Numbered from the stretch's first letter, positions 44,006-54,590 are shown. The stretch is 64,000 nucleotides of DNA from an uncultured Subdoligranulum sp. (GCF_963931595.1 NZ_OZ007030.1:2100481-2164480); one strand, 5' to 3'. Translations and numbers: made by a program. The notes: generated from the sequence alone by a model not told the origin.

Positions 44006-44034
44006 TTGCGAATTTTGTCGAAAAACCATATAAT
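44006..44034 (+). promoter_or_regulatory. Predicted promoter of the beta-helix surface protein
   Basis: TTGCGA, 17 bases, TATAAT. Confidence 0.65.
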
Positions 44035-44132
44035 GGTTATATTACAACTCCGCGTGATGCAATCCAACGGAAATGCACCGCCGGATTGCTGCGGCGGCGG
44101 AGTCCGATGGCCATAAAAGGAGGCGTTGCGGT

Positions 44133-46838
44133 TTGAAAAAGGCAAAATGGGTTTCTGTTCTCGCTGTGGTCTGTATGCTGATGGCGCTGCTGCCCGCCAC
44201 TGTATGGGCAGATGCCGCCGGTACGGGCGGCTCCACCGTGGAAAGCGTTGTGGATGCCGCCACCTGGTACGGCGACCAGACTACCGCCTGTGACACGCTG
44301 GACTCCTTCTGGAATGACCAGGTAACCGAAGCACCTTCCACCTATGTGGCGGACGACAGCGCCCGAACGGTTTCCCTGGGGGATGCCGCTGCGCTGGTCT
44401 GGTGGGCCCGGCTGGTGAACCAGGGCACTTCCTTTGCGGGGTATACCGTCAATCTGACGGCCGATGCGGACCTGTCCGCCCATTACTGGACCCCCATCTG
44501 CACCGGCACGGTCAGCTACACCACCGCCGGGGACTGCAACATTGCAGACAGCCAGACGCTGGAGGGCGTGACCTTCAACGGCAATGGACACACCATCACC
44601 GGCCTGACCACCCAGACCGGGGTGCGCGGCGCCCAGCAGGACAGCCGCCCCGGCGACGGGCAGAACAGCTACAGCGATGCCGCCTTCATCGGCTATAACT
44701 GCTGCGACCTGACCCTTGAGAACCTGACCTTTGCCGGCGCCCGCATCGCCATCAGCCAGCCCTGGGAAGAGATCACCCAGATCTATGGCAGTAGCATGCT
44801 GGCCGTGGTGGTGGGCCGCCAGAATGGCGGCAGCCTGACGCTGCAGAATGTGGCAGTCCGCGGGGCCAGCGTCCTGGCCATGCAGAAGGCCGCCGCCCTG
44901 GTGAGCGATCTGGCGGGCAACGCCACGCTGAAGGTCAGCCAGTGCGAAATTTCGGACAGCCGCATCTCCGCCTACTTCCTGGCAGCGCCCATCGTGGGAT
45001 ACGCCAAGTCCGACCAGGTGGAAGTCAGCGGCATCAGGCTGGCCCGCAACACCATCCACATATCGGAACAGGACAGCAGCGCCTGCGCCCTCGATCCCGT
45101 CACAGGGGCGCAATACTACGGCGGCGCGCTGAACGCCTCCGCCACCGCCCTGTTCTACGACGGTGCCACCGACAACGGGCAGGGTCATGAGCTGGACCTG
45201 GTGGCCGAAGCGGCCGGTTACGCCTACCCCGCCCTGACGGACGCCGTGCAGGCTGTGGTAAACGCCCAGGACAAGACCGGTACGGTCACCCTGCTGAAGG
45301 ATGCTGCCGGCAGCGGTGTCGGCCTGTTCCAGGCGGACGGCGCCCGGGATGTGAACCTGACCATCGATTTCGGCGGGCACACCTACACCTGTACCGCTCC
45401 GGCCGGGAGCTCCGGCGGCGCTGAAAATCCGGGCTTCCGCCTGGAGGCGGGCAACACCGTAACGCTGCAAAACGGTACGGTTGCCGTTTCGCAGGAGGCC
45501 GCGGATATTACCACCCTGATTGCGAATTCCTCCAACCTGACGCTGCAGGACCTGAACCTGCAGGGTGCCGGAAGTACCCGGTGCCTGCTTTCCGGGGATT
45601 CCGGCGAGATGGTGATGAGCCGTGTCAACGCGGACGGCACTGCCGATGATCTGGCGGCCGTGGCGCTGGTACACCGCCCGGATCCCCTCTCGGAAGGCAC
45701 GGTCCCCACGCTGGCCATCCACAACACCGGGGACCACGTCATCCGCGGCACCCTCGGCGTGTATGGCCCCGAGGCAGATGTGCCGATCACGGAAAGCGCC
45801 TCCGCCCTGACCATCGACGGCGGCGCTTACAGCGAAGACCCCAGCGATTACCTGGGCGCCGGCCTCATTGCGGTGCCTGCGGACGGGCTTTTCCGGGTGC
45901 AGACCTACGAGCCGGATGTGCTGCTCTCCGGGCTGCCTCCCGTTGACCCTGACCGGGAGGAAGTGCAGGCCGGCATGACTTCCGACGGCGAAACGCTGCT
46001 GGCTGCACAGACCGAACAGCTGCTTGTGGACATGCTGGGCAGCCAGACCCCCGCCGGCGTGGACGAAGAAACCGCCGCCCGGGTGGAGGACGCCATCCGG
46101 CAGCTGCAGCCCATCACGGTGGAAGTGCGGTTTTCTAAGGAGGGGATCTCCCCGGAGGACAAAACCGCCGCACAGAAGATCCTGGAGGACGGGGATACCC
46201 TGACCCGGTTCTTCGATCTCTCCCTTGTGCTGAAATCCGGCGACACCGAACTGGGCAAGCTGACCCGACTGGCCAGCCCGCTGCGCATCAGCGTTTTCCT
46301 CCCGGAATCGCTGGTGCAGGCCGACCGTACCTTCTTCCTCGTCCGTGTCCATGAGGGTGTGGCGGAAAAGCTGCCCGCAGCCTTTGACGCCGCCAGCGCC
46401 GCGCTGACCTTCGACACCGACCGGTTCTCCACCTACGCCCTGGGCTACACCGATCCCCCGGCTCCCCAACCCGCGGAGGAGGCGCCGCCTTCCGGCTCCG
46501 GCGGCAGTTCCTCCGATCCCACCGACAGTTCCGCCGACGGCTCTTCCGGCAGTTCCTCCGGCACCGCTTCCGATAATGCTGCCAGCGGCGGTTCTTCCGG
46601 CAATTCTTCCACCAGTTCTGCCAGCGCTTCTTCCGGCAGTACGGCGGCCACCGCCACGTCCCGGGCGGCAGCGCCTGCACAGCCCGCCTTCGCGCCGGCC
46701 TCCCCTGCCGGTTCTTCCGGGATCCCGCAGACTTCCGACCCCGGCCATCCCATGCTGTGGTGGGTGCTCTTCTGCCTGTCGGGTGCCGGCCTGGCGGCTT
46801 CCGCGGTCTGCCGTTTCCGGCAAAAATACACCCGGTAA
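44133..46838 (+). CDS. Large surface protein with beta-helix-like region and PQTSD sorting signal
   Basis: 901 residues. The start is a TTG at 44133, chosen because AGGAGG lies 9 bases upstream and a classic signal peptide (KKAKWVSVLAVVCMLMALLP) begins there. Repeated short strands such as LTLENLTFAGARIAI, GGSLTLQNVAVRGASV and SNLTLQDLNLQGAG suggest a right-handed beta-helix. A Ser/Gly-rich stalk of about 70 residues leads to IPQTSD, a membrane helix and a basic tail. The PQTS motif is a class B-type sortase signal. Probable adhesin or carbohydrate-binding protein; no catalytic residues identified. Confidence 0.82.
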   Translation: MKKAKWVSVLAVVCMLMALLPATVWADAAGTGGSTVESVVDAATWYGDQTTACDTLDSFWNDQVTEAPSTYVADDSARTVSLGDAAALVWWARLVNQGTSFAGYTVNLTADADLSAHYWTPICTGTVSYTTAGDCNIADSQTLEGVTFNGNGHTITGLTTQTGVRGAQQDSRPGDGQNSYSDAAFIGYNCCDLTLENLTFAGARIAISQPWEEITQIYGSSMLAVVVGRQNGGSLTLQNVAVRGASVLAMQKAAALVSDLAGNATLKVSQCEISDSRISAYFLAAPIVGYAKSDQVEVSGIRLARNTIHISEQDSSACALDPVTGAQYYGGALNASATALFYDGATDNGQGHELDLVAEAAGYAYPALTDAVQAVVNAQDKTGTVTLLKDAAGSGVGLFQADGARDVNLTIDFGGHTYTCTAPAGSSGGAENPGFRLEAGNTVTLQNGTVAVSQEAADITTLIANSSNLTLQDLNLQGAGSTRCLLSGDSGEMVMSRVNADGTADDLAAVALVHRPDPLSEGTVPTLAIHNTGDHVIRGTLGVYGPEADVPITESASALTIDGGAYSEDPSDYLGAGLIAVPADGLFRVQTYEPDVLLSGLPPVDPDREEVQAGMTSDGETLLAAQTEQLLVDMLGSQTPAGVDEETAARVEDAIRQLQPITVEVRFSKEGISPEDKTAAQKILEDGDTLTRFFDLSLVLKSGDTELGKLTRLASPLRISVFLPESLVQADRTFFLVRVHEGVAEKLPAAFDAASAALTFDTDRFSTYALGYTDPPAPQPAEEAPPSGSGGSSSDPTDSSADGSSGSSSGTASDNAASGGSSGNSSTSSASASSGSTAATATSRAAAPAQPAFAPASPAGSSGIPQTSDPGHPMLWWVLFCLSGAGLAASAVCRFRQKYTR

Positions 46839-46881
46839 ACCGGGGCCGCTGCCTGCCGCCAAAAGATAACGCCAACTTAAA

Positions 46882-46914
46882 AAGCGGCTGCCCTCTGCGG
46901 GCAGCCGCTTTTCC
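46882..46914 (+). terminator. Terminator of the beta-helix surface protein
   Basis: Perfect 12-bp stem AAGCGGCTGCCC/GGGCAGCCGCTT, 5-base loop, then TTCC. The A-run before it allows some bidirectional action. Confidence 0.8.
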
Positions 46915-46941
46915 TGCGCGGTTCTGTCTCTGAAAAAACAC

Positions 46942-46978
46942 AAAAAGCACCGCCGCGGAGGCAGCCTCCGCGGCGGTG
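46942..46978 (-). terminator. Terminator of the LytTR regulator operon
   Basis: Perfect 14-bp stem CACCGCCGCGGAGG/CCTCCGCGGCGGTG with a 3-base loop, followed by CTTTTTG on the minus strand. Confidence 0.85.
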
Positions 46979-47010
46979 TCTGTTTACGGATTCGAGGTCA
47001 GGCCCTTTGA

Positions 47011-47165
47011 TCAGACGCGATACTGTTCAGGCAGCTGATCGACGGTCTGCCATTTCTGCATGGCTTCTTCCAGGGACATGCCATCGGCCACCGCCCCCCG
47101 GCCCCGACCAGCAGCGACAGCAGGAAAGCCAGCGACGCACCCGCCAGCAGCGCAAAGAGGATCAT
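47011..47165 (-). pseudogene. Small membrane peptide with a one-base frameshift in a C-run
   Basis: The frame begins MILFALLAGASLAFLLSLLV, a membrane helix, overlapping the LytTR gene by ATGA. At the six-base run at 47094-47099 the natural frame is lost: the open frame continues with an unlikely Arg/Cys/Pro-rich tail to a stop at 46998. One added base restores ADGMSLEEAMQKWQTVDQLP and an ending EQYRV, stop at 47011, a 51-residue peptide. It may be a sequencing error, a phase-variable gene, or a decayed gene. Confidence 0.55.
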
Positions 47166-47866
47166 AGCAGTCCTCCCCCCACGTAGCTCGCCACCGCCGC
47201 CATGAAGGCGGTGCGCTGGCGGCGGCTGATGGCCAGCCGTTCCTTTCCCACCACCACGAACTCGTCCTGCACGGCTTTGATGTGCTTCAGATTCACCAGG
47301 TAGCACTGGTTGCACCGCACAAAATGGAAGGGGGTCAGCCGCTGCTCGGCGCTGCGCATGCTGTCCCGCACCGGCAGCACCTCGTCGGCGGTATGGTAGT
47401 AGAGCATCCGGTTGTGGGTTTCCAGATAGTAGATCTCATCGGTGTTCAGCACCCGCAGTTCCCCGCCGGTCTGGATCGTCACCTGGGCATGGCCCCGGCG
47501 CTCCGCCCGACGGATGGCCCGCTCCAGCTTGACCCGGAACTGGTAGTAGTTCACCGGCTTGAGCACAAAGTCCAGGGCGTCCACCTCATAGCCGCGGATG
47601 GCGTACTGGGCCATGTTGGTCACAAAGACCAGCACCACATTCTGGTCCACCGCCCGGATGCGCGCCGCCGTGTCCATCCCCCCCTGCCGCGGCTTCTCGA
47701 TGTCCATGAAGATCACATCGAAGCCACCCCGGTAGGGCGTGATGGCGCTGCCGTCCGGGAAGGTCTCCACCTCCAGCGGGGTGCCGCTCTCGGCGGCATA
47801 CTGTTTCACAAAACCGCAGAGCTGCGCCCGCACGTCGGCGTTGTCTTCCACGATGGCGATCCGCAT
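47162..47866 (-). CDS. LytTR-family response regulator
   Basis: 234 residues. The receiver domain has acidic residues in IVEDNADVRA, the phospho-acceptor Asp in VIFMDIEKP, and Lys in DFVLKPVNYY. The C-terminal LytTR DNA-binding domain has IYYLETHNRMLYYHT and FHFVRCNQCYLVNLKHI. No histidine kinase gene is adjacent; the only partner is the tiny membrane peptide that overlaps its 3' end. AgrA/VirR-like regulators often control surface or peptide-signal genes, and surface protein genes flank this locus. Confidence 0.92.
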   Translation of the reverse strand: MRIAIVEDNADVRAQLCGFVKQYAAESGTPLEVETFPDGSAITPYRGGFDVIFMDIEKPRQGGMDTAARIRAVDQNVVLVFVTNMAQYAIRGYEVDALDFVLKPVNYYQFRVKLERAIRRAERRGHAQVTIQTGGELRVLNTDEIYYLETHNRMLYYHTADEVLPVRDSMRSAEQRLTPFHFVRCNQCYLVNLKHIKAVQDEFVVVGKERLAISRRQRTAFMAAVASYVGGGLL

Positions 47867-47930
47867 GGCCGTTCTCCTTTCCGCCGGATTCCGGGGAATG
47901 CAAAGACTACAATTCCCCTATTATTTTCCT

Positions 47931-47957
47931 ATTATAAGAGAGCGGCCACAAAATCAA
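47931..47957 (-). promoter_or_regulatory. Possible promoter of the LytTR operon
   Basis: On the minus strand, TTGATT, 15 bases (short), TATAAT. A 7-bp inverted repeat GGGGAAT/ATTCCCC lies in the leader at 47893-47918. Confidence 0.45.
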
Positions 47958-47981
47958 GCGGCCGGTTCCACTCCGGACCGC

Positions 47982-48015
47982 AAAAAAGGCCCCGGCGCCG
48001 CAGGGCACCGGGGCC
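47982..48015 (-). terminator. Terminator of the MalY-type gene
   Basis: 8-bp stem GGCCCCGG/CCGGGGCC, 12-base loop, followed by six T on the minus strand. Confidence 0.75.
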
Positions 48016-48029
48016 GCGGAAACCTTCCC

Positions 48030-49265
48030 TCAGCGCTCGCTGAGAAAAGGTCCGTTGAAGACATACTGATCCAGGCGGCGGAAGGCCTCCTTCACACGGG
48101 CAAGGGGCAGCGCCAGGTTCATCCGGATGGCGCAGGGACCGTGGAACATCCGGCCGTCCTGCCAGGCCACCCCCACGTCCCAGCCGGCCTGGAGCACCTG
48201 GGCGATGGTGCGGCTGTGGGCCGCGCACCAATCGGTGCAGTCCAGGAAGAGCATGTAGGTGCCCTCGGGTTTTGCCACCGAAACGCCCTGGAAATGGGCG
48301 TCGATGTAGTCGCAGGCAAAGTTCACGTTGCCGCTGAGCACCCTGCAGAGCTGGTCCACCCAGTCGTGACCCTCGGGGCTGTAGGCACCGATGAGCGCGT
48401 GCATGGACAGCACATTCATCTCATTGTAATGGGGCTTGGTGCTCTTGGCCACCACCCGGTCCCGCAGGTACGGATTATAAATAATATGGTAGCTGCCCAC
48501 CAGGCCCGCCAGGTTGAAGGTCTTGCTGGGGGCATAGAGCGCCACGGTGCGCTGCCGGGCGTCCTCGCTCACCGACTGGGTGGGAGTGTGCTTGTGGCCG
48601 TTGAGCAGGATGTCCGACCAGATCTCGTCCGAGATGACCAGGCAGTCGTTGGCCCGGTAGACCTCCATGGCCCGGGCGATCTCCTCCCGGGTCCAGACCC
48701 GGCCGCAGGGGTTATGGGGGGAGCAGAAAATCGCCACATGGATGTGGTACTGTTTCAGTTTGGCATCCATGTCGGCGTAGTCCATCCGCCAGACGCCCTG
48801 CTCGTCCCGCACCAGCGGCGAGTGGACGATGCGGTAGCCGTTGTTTTGCAGCGACTTGGTGAAGCCGATGTAGGTGGGGCTGTGGAGCAGCACACCGTCG
48901 CCGGGGGCGGCAAAGCTGGTCACCGCCGAGACCACCCCGCCCAGCACGCCGTTCTCGTAGCCGATGCAGTCCCGGGTGAGCAGCGCCGGGTCCGCCCCGT
49001 TGCGCCGCACCTGCCAGTCGATGATGGCGTTGTAGTAGGCGTCGGTGGCCTCAAAATAGCCGAAGGCCGGGTGCTGCGCCCGCCGGATGATGGCCGCCGG
49101 CACGGTGGGCACCGTGGGGAAGTTCATGTCGGCCACCCACATGGGGATGGCGTCAAAGCCGGGCTTGGGGGCGCCCGGCGCAAATCCGCCCGGCTTGCCC
49201 AAGGCGTCCACCGCGATGGCGTCCTGACCGTGGCGGTCCATGATCGTTGTGAAATCGTATTGCAT
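48030..49265 (-). CDS. MalY/PatB-type aminotransferase or cystathionine beta-lyase
   Basis: 411 residues, fold-type I PLP enzyme. The N-terminus (RHGQDAIAVDALGK, then IPMWVADMNFPT) is the MalY/PatB signature. CSPHNPCGRVWTREE and the PLP Lys in APSKTFNLAGLVG are visible. The family cleaves C-S bonds of cystathionine or related thiols, or transaminates. Neighbouring NifS/IscU genes also handle sulfur, but they are a separate transcription unit with their own promoter. Confidence 0.9.
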   Translation of the reverse strand: MQYDFTTIMDRHGQDAIAVDALGKPGGFAPGAPKPGFDAIPMWVADMNFPTVPTVPAAIIRRAQHPAFGYFEATDAYYNAIIDWQVRRNGADPALLTRDCIGYENGVLGGVVSAVTSFAAPGDGVLLHSPTYIGFTKSLQNNGYRIVHSPLVRDEQGVWRMDYADMDAKLKQYHIHVAIFCSPHNPCGRVWTREEIARAMEVYRANDCLVISDEIWSDILLNGHKHTPTQSVSEDARQRTVALYAPSKTFNLAGLVGSYHIIYNPYLRDRVVAKSTKPHYNEMNVLSMHALIGAYSPEGHDWVDQLCRVLSGNVNFACDYIDAHFQGVSVAKPEGTYMLFLDCTDWCAAHSRTIAQVLQAGWDVGVAWQDGRMFHGPCAIRMNLALPLARVKEAFRRLDQYVFNGPFLSER

Positions 49266-49312
49266 CTGACTGGGTCCTTTCCGGCGGGATCAGCCGCCTG
49301 TTTTCGGCACCC

Positions 49313-49341
49313 ATTATAGCACATTTTCCGCCGCCGCAACA
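49313..49341 (-). promoter_or_regulatory. Predicted promoter of the MalY-type gene
   Basis: On the minus strand, TGTTGC, 17 bases, TATAAT. Confidence 0.55.
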
Positions 49342-49348
49342 GCACGGC

Positions 49349-49381
49349 AAAGCCCCGCCGCCTGGCGGGCGGCGGGGCTTT
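49349..49381 (-). terminator. Terminator-like hairpin of the nifS-iscU operon
   Basis: Perfect 13-bp stem AAGCCCCGCCGCC/GGCGGCGGGGCTT with a 5-base loop; the T-tract is weak (CTTTG on the minus strand). Confidence 0.65.
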
Positions 49382-49385
49382 GGAT

Positions 49386-49826
49386 TCAGACGCCGTGGGC
49401 GTCACAGTGGGCACAGTTCTCGCAGTCGGGGAAGATCTTTTTGTCGTAGGCGATGCCGTGGCGGTCGTAGTAGTCCTTCAGAGCCAGCTTGATGGCCTCC
49501 TCCGCCAGCACCGAACAGTGGATCTTGTGGGCGGGCAGGCCGTTGAGGGCCTCCACCACCGCCTTGTTGGTGACGGCCAGCGCATCGGACACCGGCTTGC
49601 CCTTGATCATCTCGGTGGCCATGGAGCTGGAAGCGATGGCGCTGCCGCAGCCGAAGGTCTCAAACTTGGCGTCGGTGATGGTGTCGTTGTCGATCTTCAG
49701 GTAGATCTTCATGATATCGCCGCACTTGGCGTTGCCCACCTCACCCACGCCGTCGGCGTTCTCGATGGCGCCCACGTTGCGGGGATGGCGGAAATGGTCC
49801 ATGACGGTTTCGCTGTATAATGCCAT
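49386..49826 (-). CDS. iscU: Iron-sulfur cluster scaffold, NifU/IscU N-terminal type
   Basis: 146 residues. The three cluster-ligand Cys are in NAKCGDIM, ETFGCGSAIASSS and IHCSVLAEEA. The C-terminus adds a Cys-rich tail (DCENCAHCDAHGV) seen in clostridial forms. It assembles Fe-S clusters from sulfur delivered by the cysteine desulfurase encoded just upstream, 12 bases away. AAGGAG precedes the ATG. Confidence 0.94.
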   Translation of the reverse strand: MALYSETVMDHFRHPRNVGAIENADGVGEVGNAKCGDIMKIYLKIDNDTITDAKFETFGCGSAIASSSMATEMIKGKPVSDALAVTNKAVVEALNGLPAHKIHCSVLAEEAIKLALKDYYDRHGIAYDKKIFPDCENCAHCDAHGV

Positions 49827-49838
49827 AGTTACTGCTCC

Positions 49839-51029
<1,191 letters not shown>

Positions 51030-51072
51030 GATATTCATCCTTTCGCGCAGGGGACGCCGGGGCGTCCGTATT

Positions 51073-51128
51073 CCCTACTTGTTTTATATGCATTATACTA
51101 CGCCTTATTTCCCTACTTGTCAAGTAGG
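51073..51128 (-). promoter_or_regulatory. nifS-iscU promoter with Rrf2/IscR-like operators
   Basis: On the minus strand, TTGACA (51123-51118), 17 bases, TAGTAT (51100-51095). A perfect palindrome CCTACTTG-T-CAAGTAGG (51112-51128) covers the -35 box, and a third copy CCCTACTTGT (51073-51082) lies just downstream of the start point, 38 bases from the first. The sequence and overlap suit an Rrf2-type Fe-S-sensing repressor. Confidence 0.65.
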
Positions 51129-51239
51129 TTTTTGAATTTGTGTTTTGTCCGCTCTCCCTGACACGAAACGGCAAACCTCACGGCGGTTTTTGCCTATAGT
51201 AAGGGTATGGCGCTGCTGCGCCAGGAGAGGAAATCAGCG

Positions 51240-54200
51240 ATGAATCATGCACTGCAACGTATGACTGCCCTGCTGCTGGCCGGTGTGCTGGCAGGCAGCG
51301 GCATGACTGCGGCGGCCCTGGCCACCCCGGAGCAGGCGGCCACCCCGGAGGCGGCAGCGCCTGCCCTGCCGCCGGAAGTTCCTGCCGCCACGCCGGAGCA
51401 GACGGAACCGGCGGCCGCGGTCCCGGATGCCGCAGTCCCGGATGCCGCGGCTGCCCCCCGGGCCGACGGCCAGGTGGTGGACGGCACCGTCTCCCCCATC
51501 GGCACGACGATCAACTTATTCGATTACTGGATCACCACCCGGGACGCCCCCGACAACACCAATCCCCCCGACCTGAACCAGGGCATCAACGCCGGCAAGG
51601 CGCTGATTTTTACGGCCAATCCCGGGCGAGGCGGCGGCATCAACAACTACACCGGCAGCGCCAATCCCCGCACCGGCATGGTGCTGCCCACCCTGCAGGA
51701 GGGCTATCCCCAGCTGACCGCCAGCGGGCAGTCACTGAACTACCTGTTCAACCCCGCCCTGCCCAACGCTGGCAAGGCCTCCTACCCCAACGTGCGGGAT
51801 CTTTTGCAGATCGACGAGGACGGCTACTACTATTACAACTGCACCCAGGATTTTGCCCAGTTCGACGAGGCTTCCAACACCTTTACCCTCTACACCCCGC
51901 CGGGTGTGCTCACCGCCGGGTCCGCCCCGCTGCTGGGACAGTTCTTTCCCTTCAACAACTACGAGCAGGTCAAGGGCGTCAACGCCCGCAACCCTGCCAT
52001 CAACCACTATTTCGGCATGACGATGACCACCCGCTTTGTCCAGCAGCCCTACGGCACGGTGGACGGCACCGCGGGCGGCACCCCCGTGACCTACGACTTT
52101 TCCGGCGACGACGATGTCTGGGTCTTCATCGACAATGTGCTGGTAGGGGACCTGGGGGGCATCCACGATGCGGCGTCGCTGTCCATCAACTTCCAGACCG
52201 GGCAGATTCTCGTGAACGGCGCTTCCGACGGCACGCTGCGCAGCAAATTCCAGGCGGCAAACGTGCCCTGGACCAACGGCAGCGCCGACACCTTCGCCGA
52301 TGACACCTACCATACCCTGAAATTCTTCTATCTGGAGCGGGGCAACGTGGACTCCAACATGGAGCTGAAGTTCAATCTGGTGTCCATCCCCCAGAGCGAC
52401 CTGATCAAGGTGGACCAGACCGGCGCTGCTGTGCCGGGGGCCCGGTTCAATCTCTACTACGCCGGCGACGACTATACATACAACCCCCAGGACCTCATCG
52501 CCACCGGTACCACCGGGCCGGACGGCACCTTTGTGTTCCAGAACCCCGACGGCACGCTGCTGAGCCTGAACAACCTGAAAAACGAGTACGGCGGCCCCGG
52601 CCGGACCGGCAAATTCGTGCTGGTGGAGGAGAGCGTGCCCGCCGGCTACCGCGCCCCGGGGCCCATCGACCTCTATTTTCCTGCCGACTATCCCCAGCTG
52701 GCCACCCTGCTGTCGGCCAACCCCTGGGACACCGGCGCCTACGCCAGCCCCACCGTCACGGTGACGCTGCCCGACACCGTGGAGAACCTGCAGGGACAGC
52801 AGTACCCCGCCGATTCCGGCACCTACTTTGCGGTGGTGCTCAAGCGCCAGAGTGCCGGCGGCGACGGCAGCAGCACCCAGAGTGCCTGGTATCCGGTGTC
52901 GGGGGACCCCATCGAGGGCTGGCAGGTGGCGGACAGCACCAACCTCACCGCTGTGCTGGCGGCCGCCCGGGCCAACCCCTATCTATTTGTGCTGGACTCC
53001 AGCGGCGCCTACAAGGATACGCTGGAAAATCTGCCCGGGGATATCCTGACCTACTACTACGTGCTGGCTTCCAACGGCAAACTGACCGCCGACAATGCCC
53101 AGTATACCGTGGGGTTCTACCGCACCAGCGCCGCCAGCCTGGCCGATGCCACCCCTGAAAACACCGTCCGCCTCAACGACGGGGCATCCATCAACGGCCA
53201 GAACTTCGACCGGGAGTTCGCAGTGCAGCTCTACGTACCCGACATCAAGAACTATCTCTTTGTGCAGAAGATCGCCGAGGACGGCTACACACCCCTGAGC
53301 GGCGCCGGGTTCGCGCTGTACAAGGCATCGGATGTGACGGACGGCGCGGTGAACCCCGGGGCCCAGCCCTTCGACACGGTGACCACCCGCAACCAGAGCC
53401 AGAACCAGGGGGACGTGATCACACTGGGCGGGGCGGGGGTCTTCCCCAACACCCAGGCGGTACTTCCGGCAGGCACCTACTATCTCAAAGAATTGCAGGC
53501 CCCCGCCGGGTACGCCCCCAGCGGCGACCTCACCGAAGTCATTGTGGACAACACCGATGTCTATGCTAATGCCGGCACCGCCGACGATGACATCACGGTG
53601 CTGCGGGGTGTGGGCAAGATCGTGCGCAGCATGCTGCAGTTTGCGGTGCCCGACGACATCAACGCCACCCTCACCGACATCCAGGCCGCTCTGTACACGG
53701 CGCCCTCCTACACGCCGGGCACCGGCAACGACTGGGCGGTCTGGACAGCCTCCGGCCAGACGCCGCTGGCTCTCTCCTACTACCAGAACAACCAGATCCT
53801 GGAATACGGCCCCACCACCCCCGGGGACCCCGTTTATTTTGCCGTGCAGTCCGGCTGGTCCCGTCTGCGGATCACCCAGAACTACGCCGCCGGCACCGAC
53901 CAGGCCCTGAAGATCAACCTGGGCGACCAGAACGTGAGCAACGTCTTTGCCCGCAGCACCATCGTGCAGGTGCGCAACCAGTCCACCCGGCTGGTGCTGC
54001 AAAAACAGGTCACCGGGGCGCTGGGGGAGGTGACCCGGCCCTTTGCCTTCACCATCGCCCTGCGGGATGCCGCCGGCACGCCCCTGACCGGCAGCTACGG
54101 CGGCCTGACCTTCAGCGCCCAGGGCACCGCCGAAACCGCCCTCACCGACGGCGGCGAGATCACACTGCGCGGCCTGCCCGACGGCACCGTCTGCACGGTG

Positions 54201-54590
54201 TACGAGGAGCCGGTCCCCGACTACGAAACCACTGTGCGCGTCAACGGCGGCACGGCCCAGCCCGGCCCCTCGGTGCAGGTCACCACCGCCCCGGGGCTGA
54301 CCACCATCCTCTACATCAACCGCAGCACGCTGGTGCCACCCTCCCCCACGCCGGCACCTTCCGGGACGCCCTCCCCCGCTCCGTCCGGATGCCCCCAGGG
54401 CACGGCCACGCCTGCCGCCACCGCCCGCCCCGGTGACGGAGCTTCCGTCAGCCCGGCGCCGGCCGCCACGGCCACCCCCGCGCCGTCGGTCATACCGCCC
54501 ACCGGGGATGCCTTCCCGCTGTGGGGCCTGCTTCTGCTGACAGCTGCATCAGCCGGACTGTTCCTGCTGCTGCGCCGCCTGCACCGATAA
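51240..54590 (+). CDS. Very large surface adhesin with fibro-slime and Cna-B domains
   Basis: 1116 residues. A signal peptide is followed by an Ala/Pro/Glu-rich linker. Residues about 90-390 form a PA14/fibro-slime-type domain (YDFSGDDDVWVFIDNVLVGD, LGGIHDAASLSINF), known from cellulosome-like and adhesive proteins. Several Cna-B/SpaA-like domains follow (VLVEESVPAGYRAP, LKELQAPAGYAPSG), then a Pro/Thr stalk, the sorting motif IPPTGD, a membrane helix and an Arg-rich tail. The start at 51240 follows AGGAGAGG. Probably a wall-anchored, isopeptide-stabilised adhesin. Confidence 0.86.
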   Translation: MNHALQRMTALLLAGVLAGSGMTAAALATPEQAATPEAAAPALPPEVPAATPEQTEPAAAVPDAAVPDAAAAPRADGQVVDGTVSPIGTTINLFDYWITTRDAPDNTNPPDLNQGINAGKALIFTANPGRGGGINNYTGSANPRTGMVLPTLQEGYPQLTASGQSLNYLFNPALPNAGKASYPNVRDLLQIDEDGYYYYNCTQDFAQFDEASNTFTLYTPPGVLTAGSAPLLGQFFPFNNYEQVKGVNARNPAINHYFGMTMTTRFVQQPYGTVDGTAGGTPVTYDFSGDDDVWVFIDNVLVGDLGGIHDAASLSINFQTGQILVNGASDGTLRSKFQAANVPWTNGSADTFADDTYHTLKFFYLERGNVDSNMELKFNLVSIPQSDLIKVDQTGAAVPGARFNLYYAGDDYTYNPQDLIATGTTGPDGTFVFQNPDGTLLSLNNLKNEYGGPGRTGKFVLVEESVPAGYRAPGPIDLYFPADYPQLATLLSANPWDTGAYASPTVTVTLPDTVENLQGQQYPADSGTYFAVVLKRQSAGGDGSSTQSAWYPVSGDPIEGWQVADSTNLTAVLAAARANPYLFVLDSSGAYKDTLENLPGDILTYYYVLASNGKLTADNAQYTVGFYRTSAASLADATPENTVRLNDGASINGQNFDREFAVQLYVPDIKNYLFVQKIAEDGYTPLSGAGFALYKASDVTDGAVNPGAQPFDTVTTRNQSQNQGDVITLGGAGVFPNTQAVLPAGTYYLKELQAPAGYAPSGDLTEVIVDNTDVYANAGTADDDITVLRGVGKIVRSMLQFAVPDDINATLTDIQAALYTAPSYTPGTGNDWAVWTASGQTPLALSYYQNNQILEYGPTTPGDPVYFAVQSGWSRLRITQNYAAGTDQALKINLGDQNVSNVFARSTIVQVRNQSTRLVLQKQVTGALGEVTRPFAFTIALRDAAGTPLTGSYGGLTFSAQGTAETALTDGGEITLRGLPDGTVCTVYEEPVPDYETTVRVNGGTAQPGPSVQVTTAPGLTTILYINRSTLVPPSPTPAPSGTPSPAPSGCPQGTATPAATARPGDGASVSPAPAATATPAPSVIPPTGDAFPLWGLLLLTAASAGLFLLLRRLHR

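Noticed and set aside
44037..46943. 968-codon antisense frame over the beta-helix surface protein
   Set aside because: Low-complexity Arg/Gly-rich translation and no start signals. The plus-strand gene has a signal peptide, promoter, terminator and sorting signal.
46998..47165. AgrD-type cyclic peptide signal beside the LytTR regulator
   Set aside because: The repaired 51-residue peptide has no Cys for a thiolactone and no AgrB-like gene is nearby. The Cys in the open frame occur only in the out-of-frame tail.
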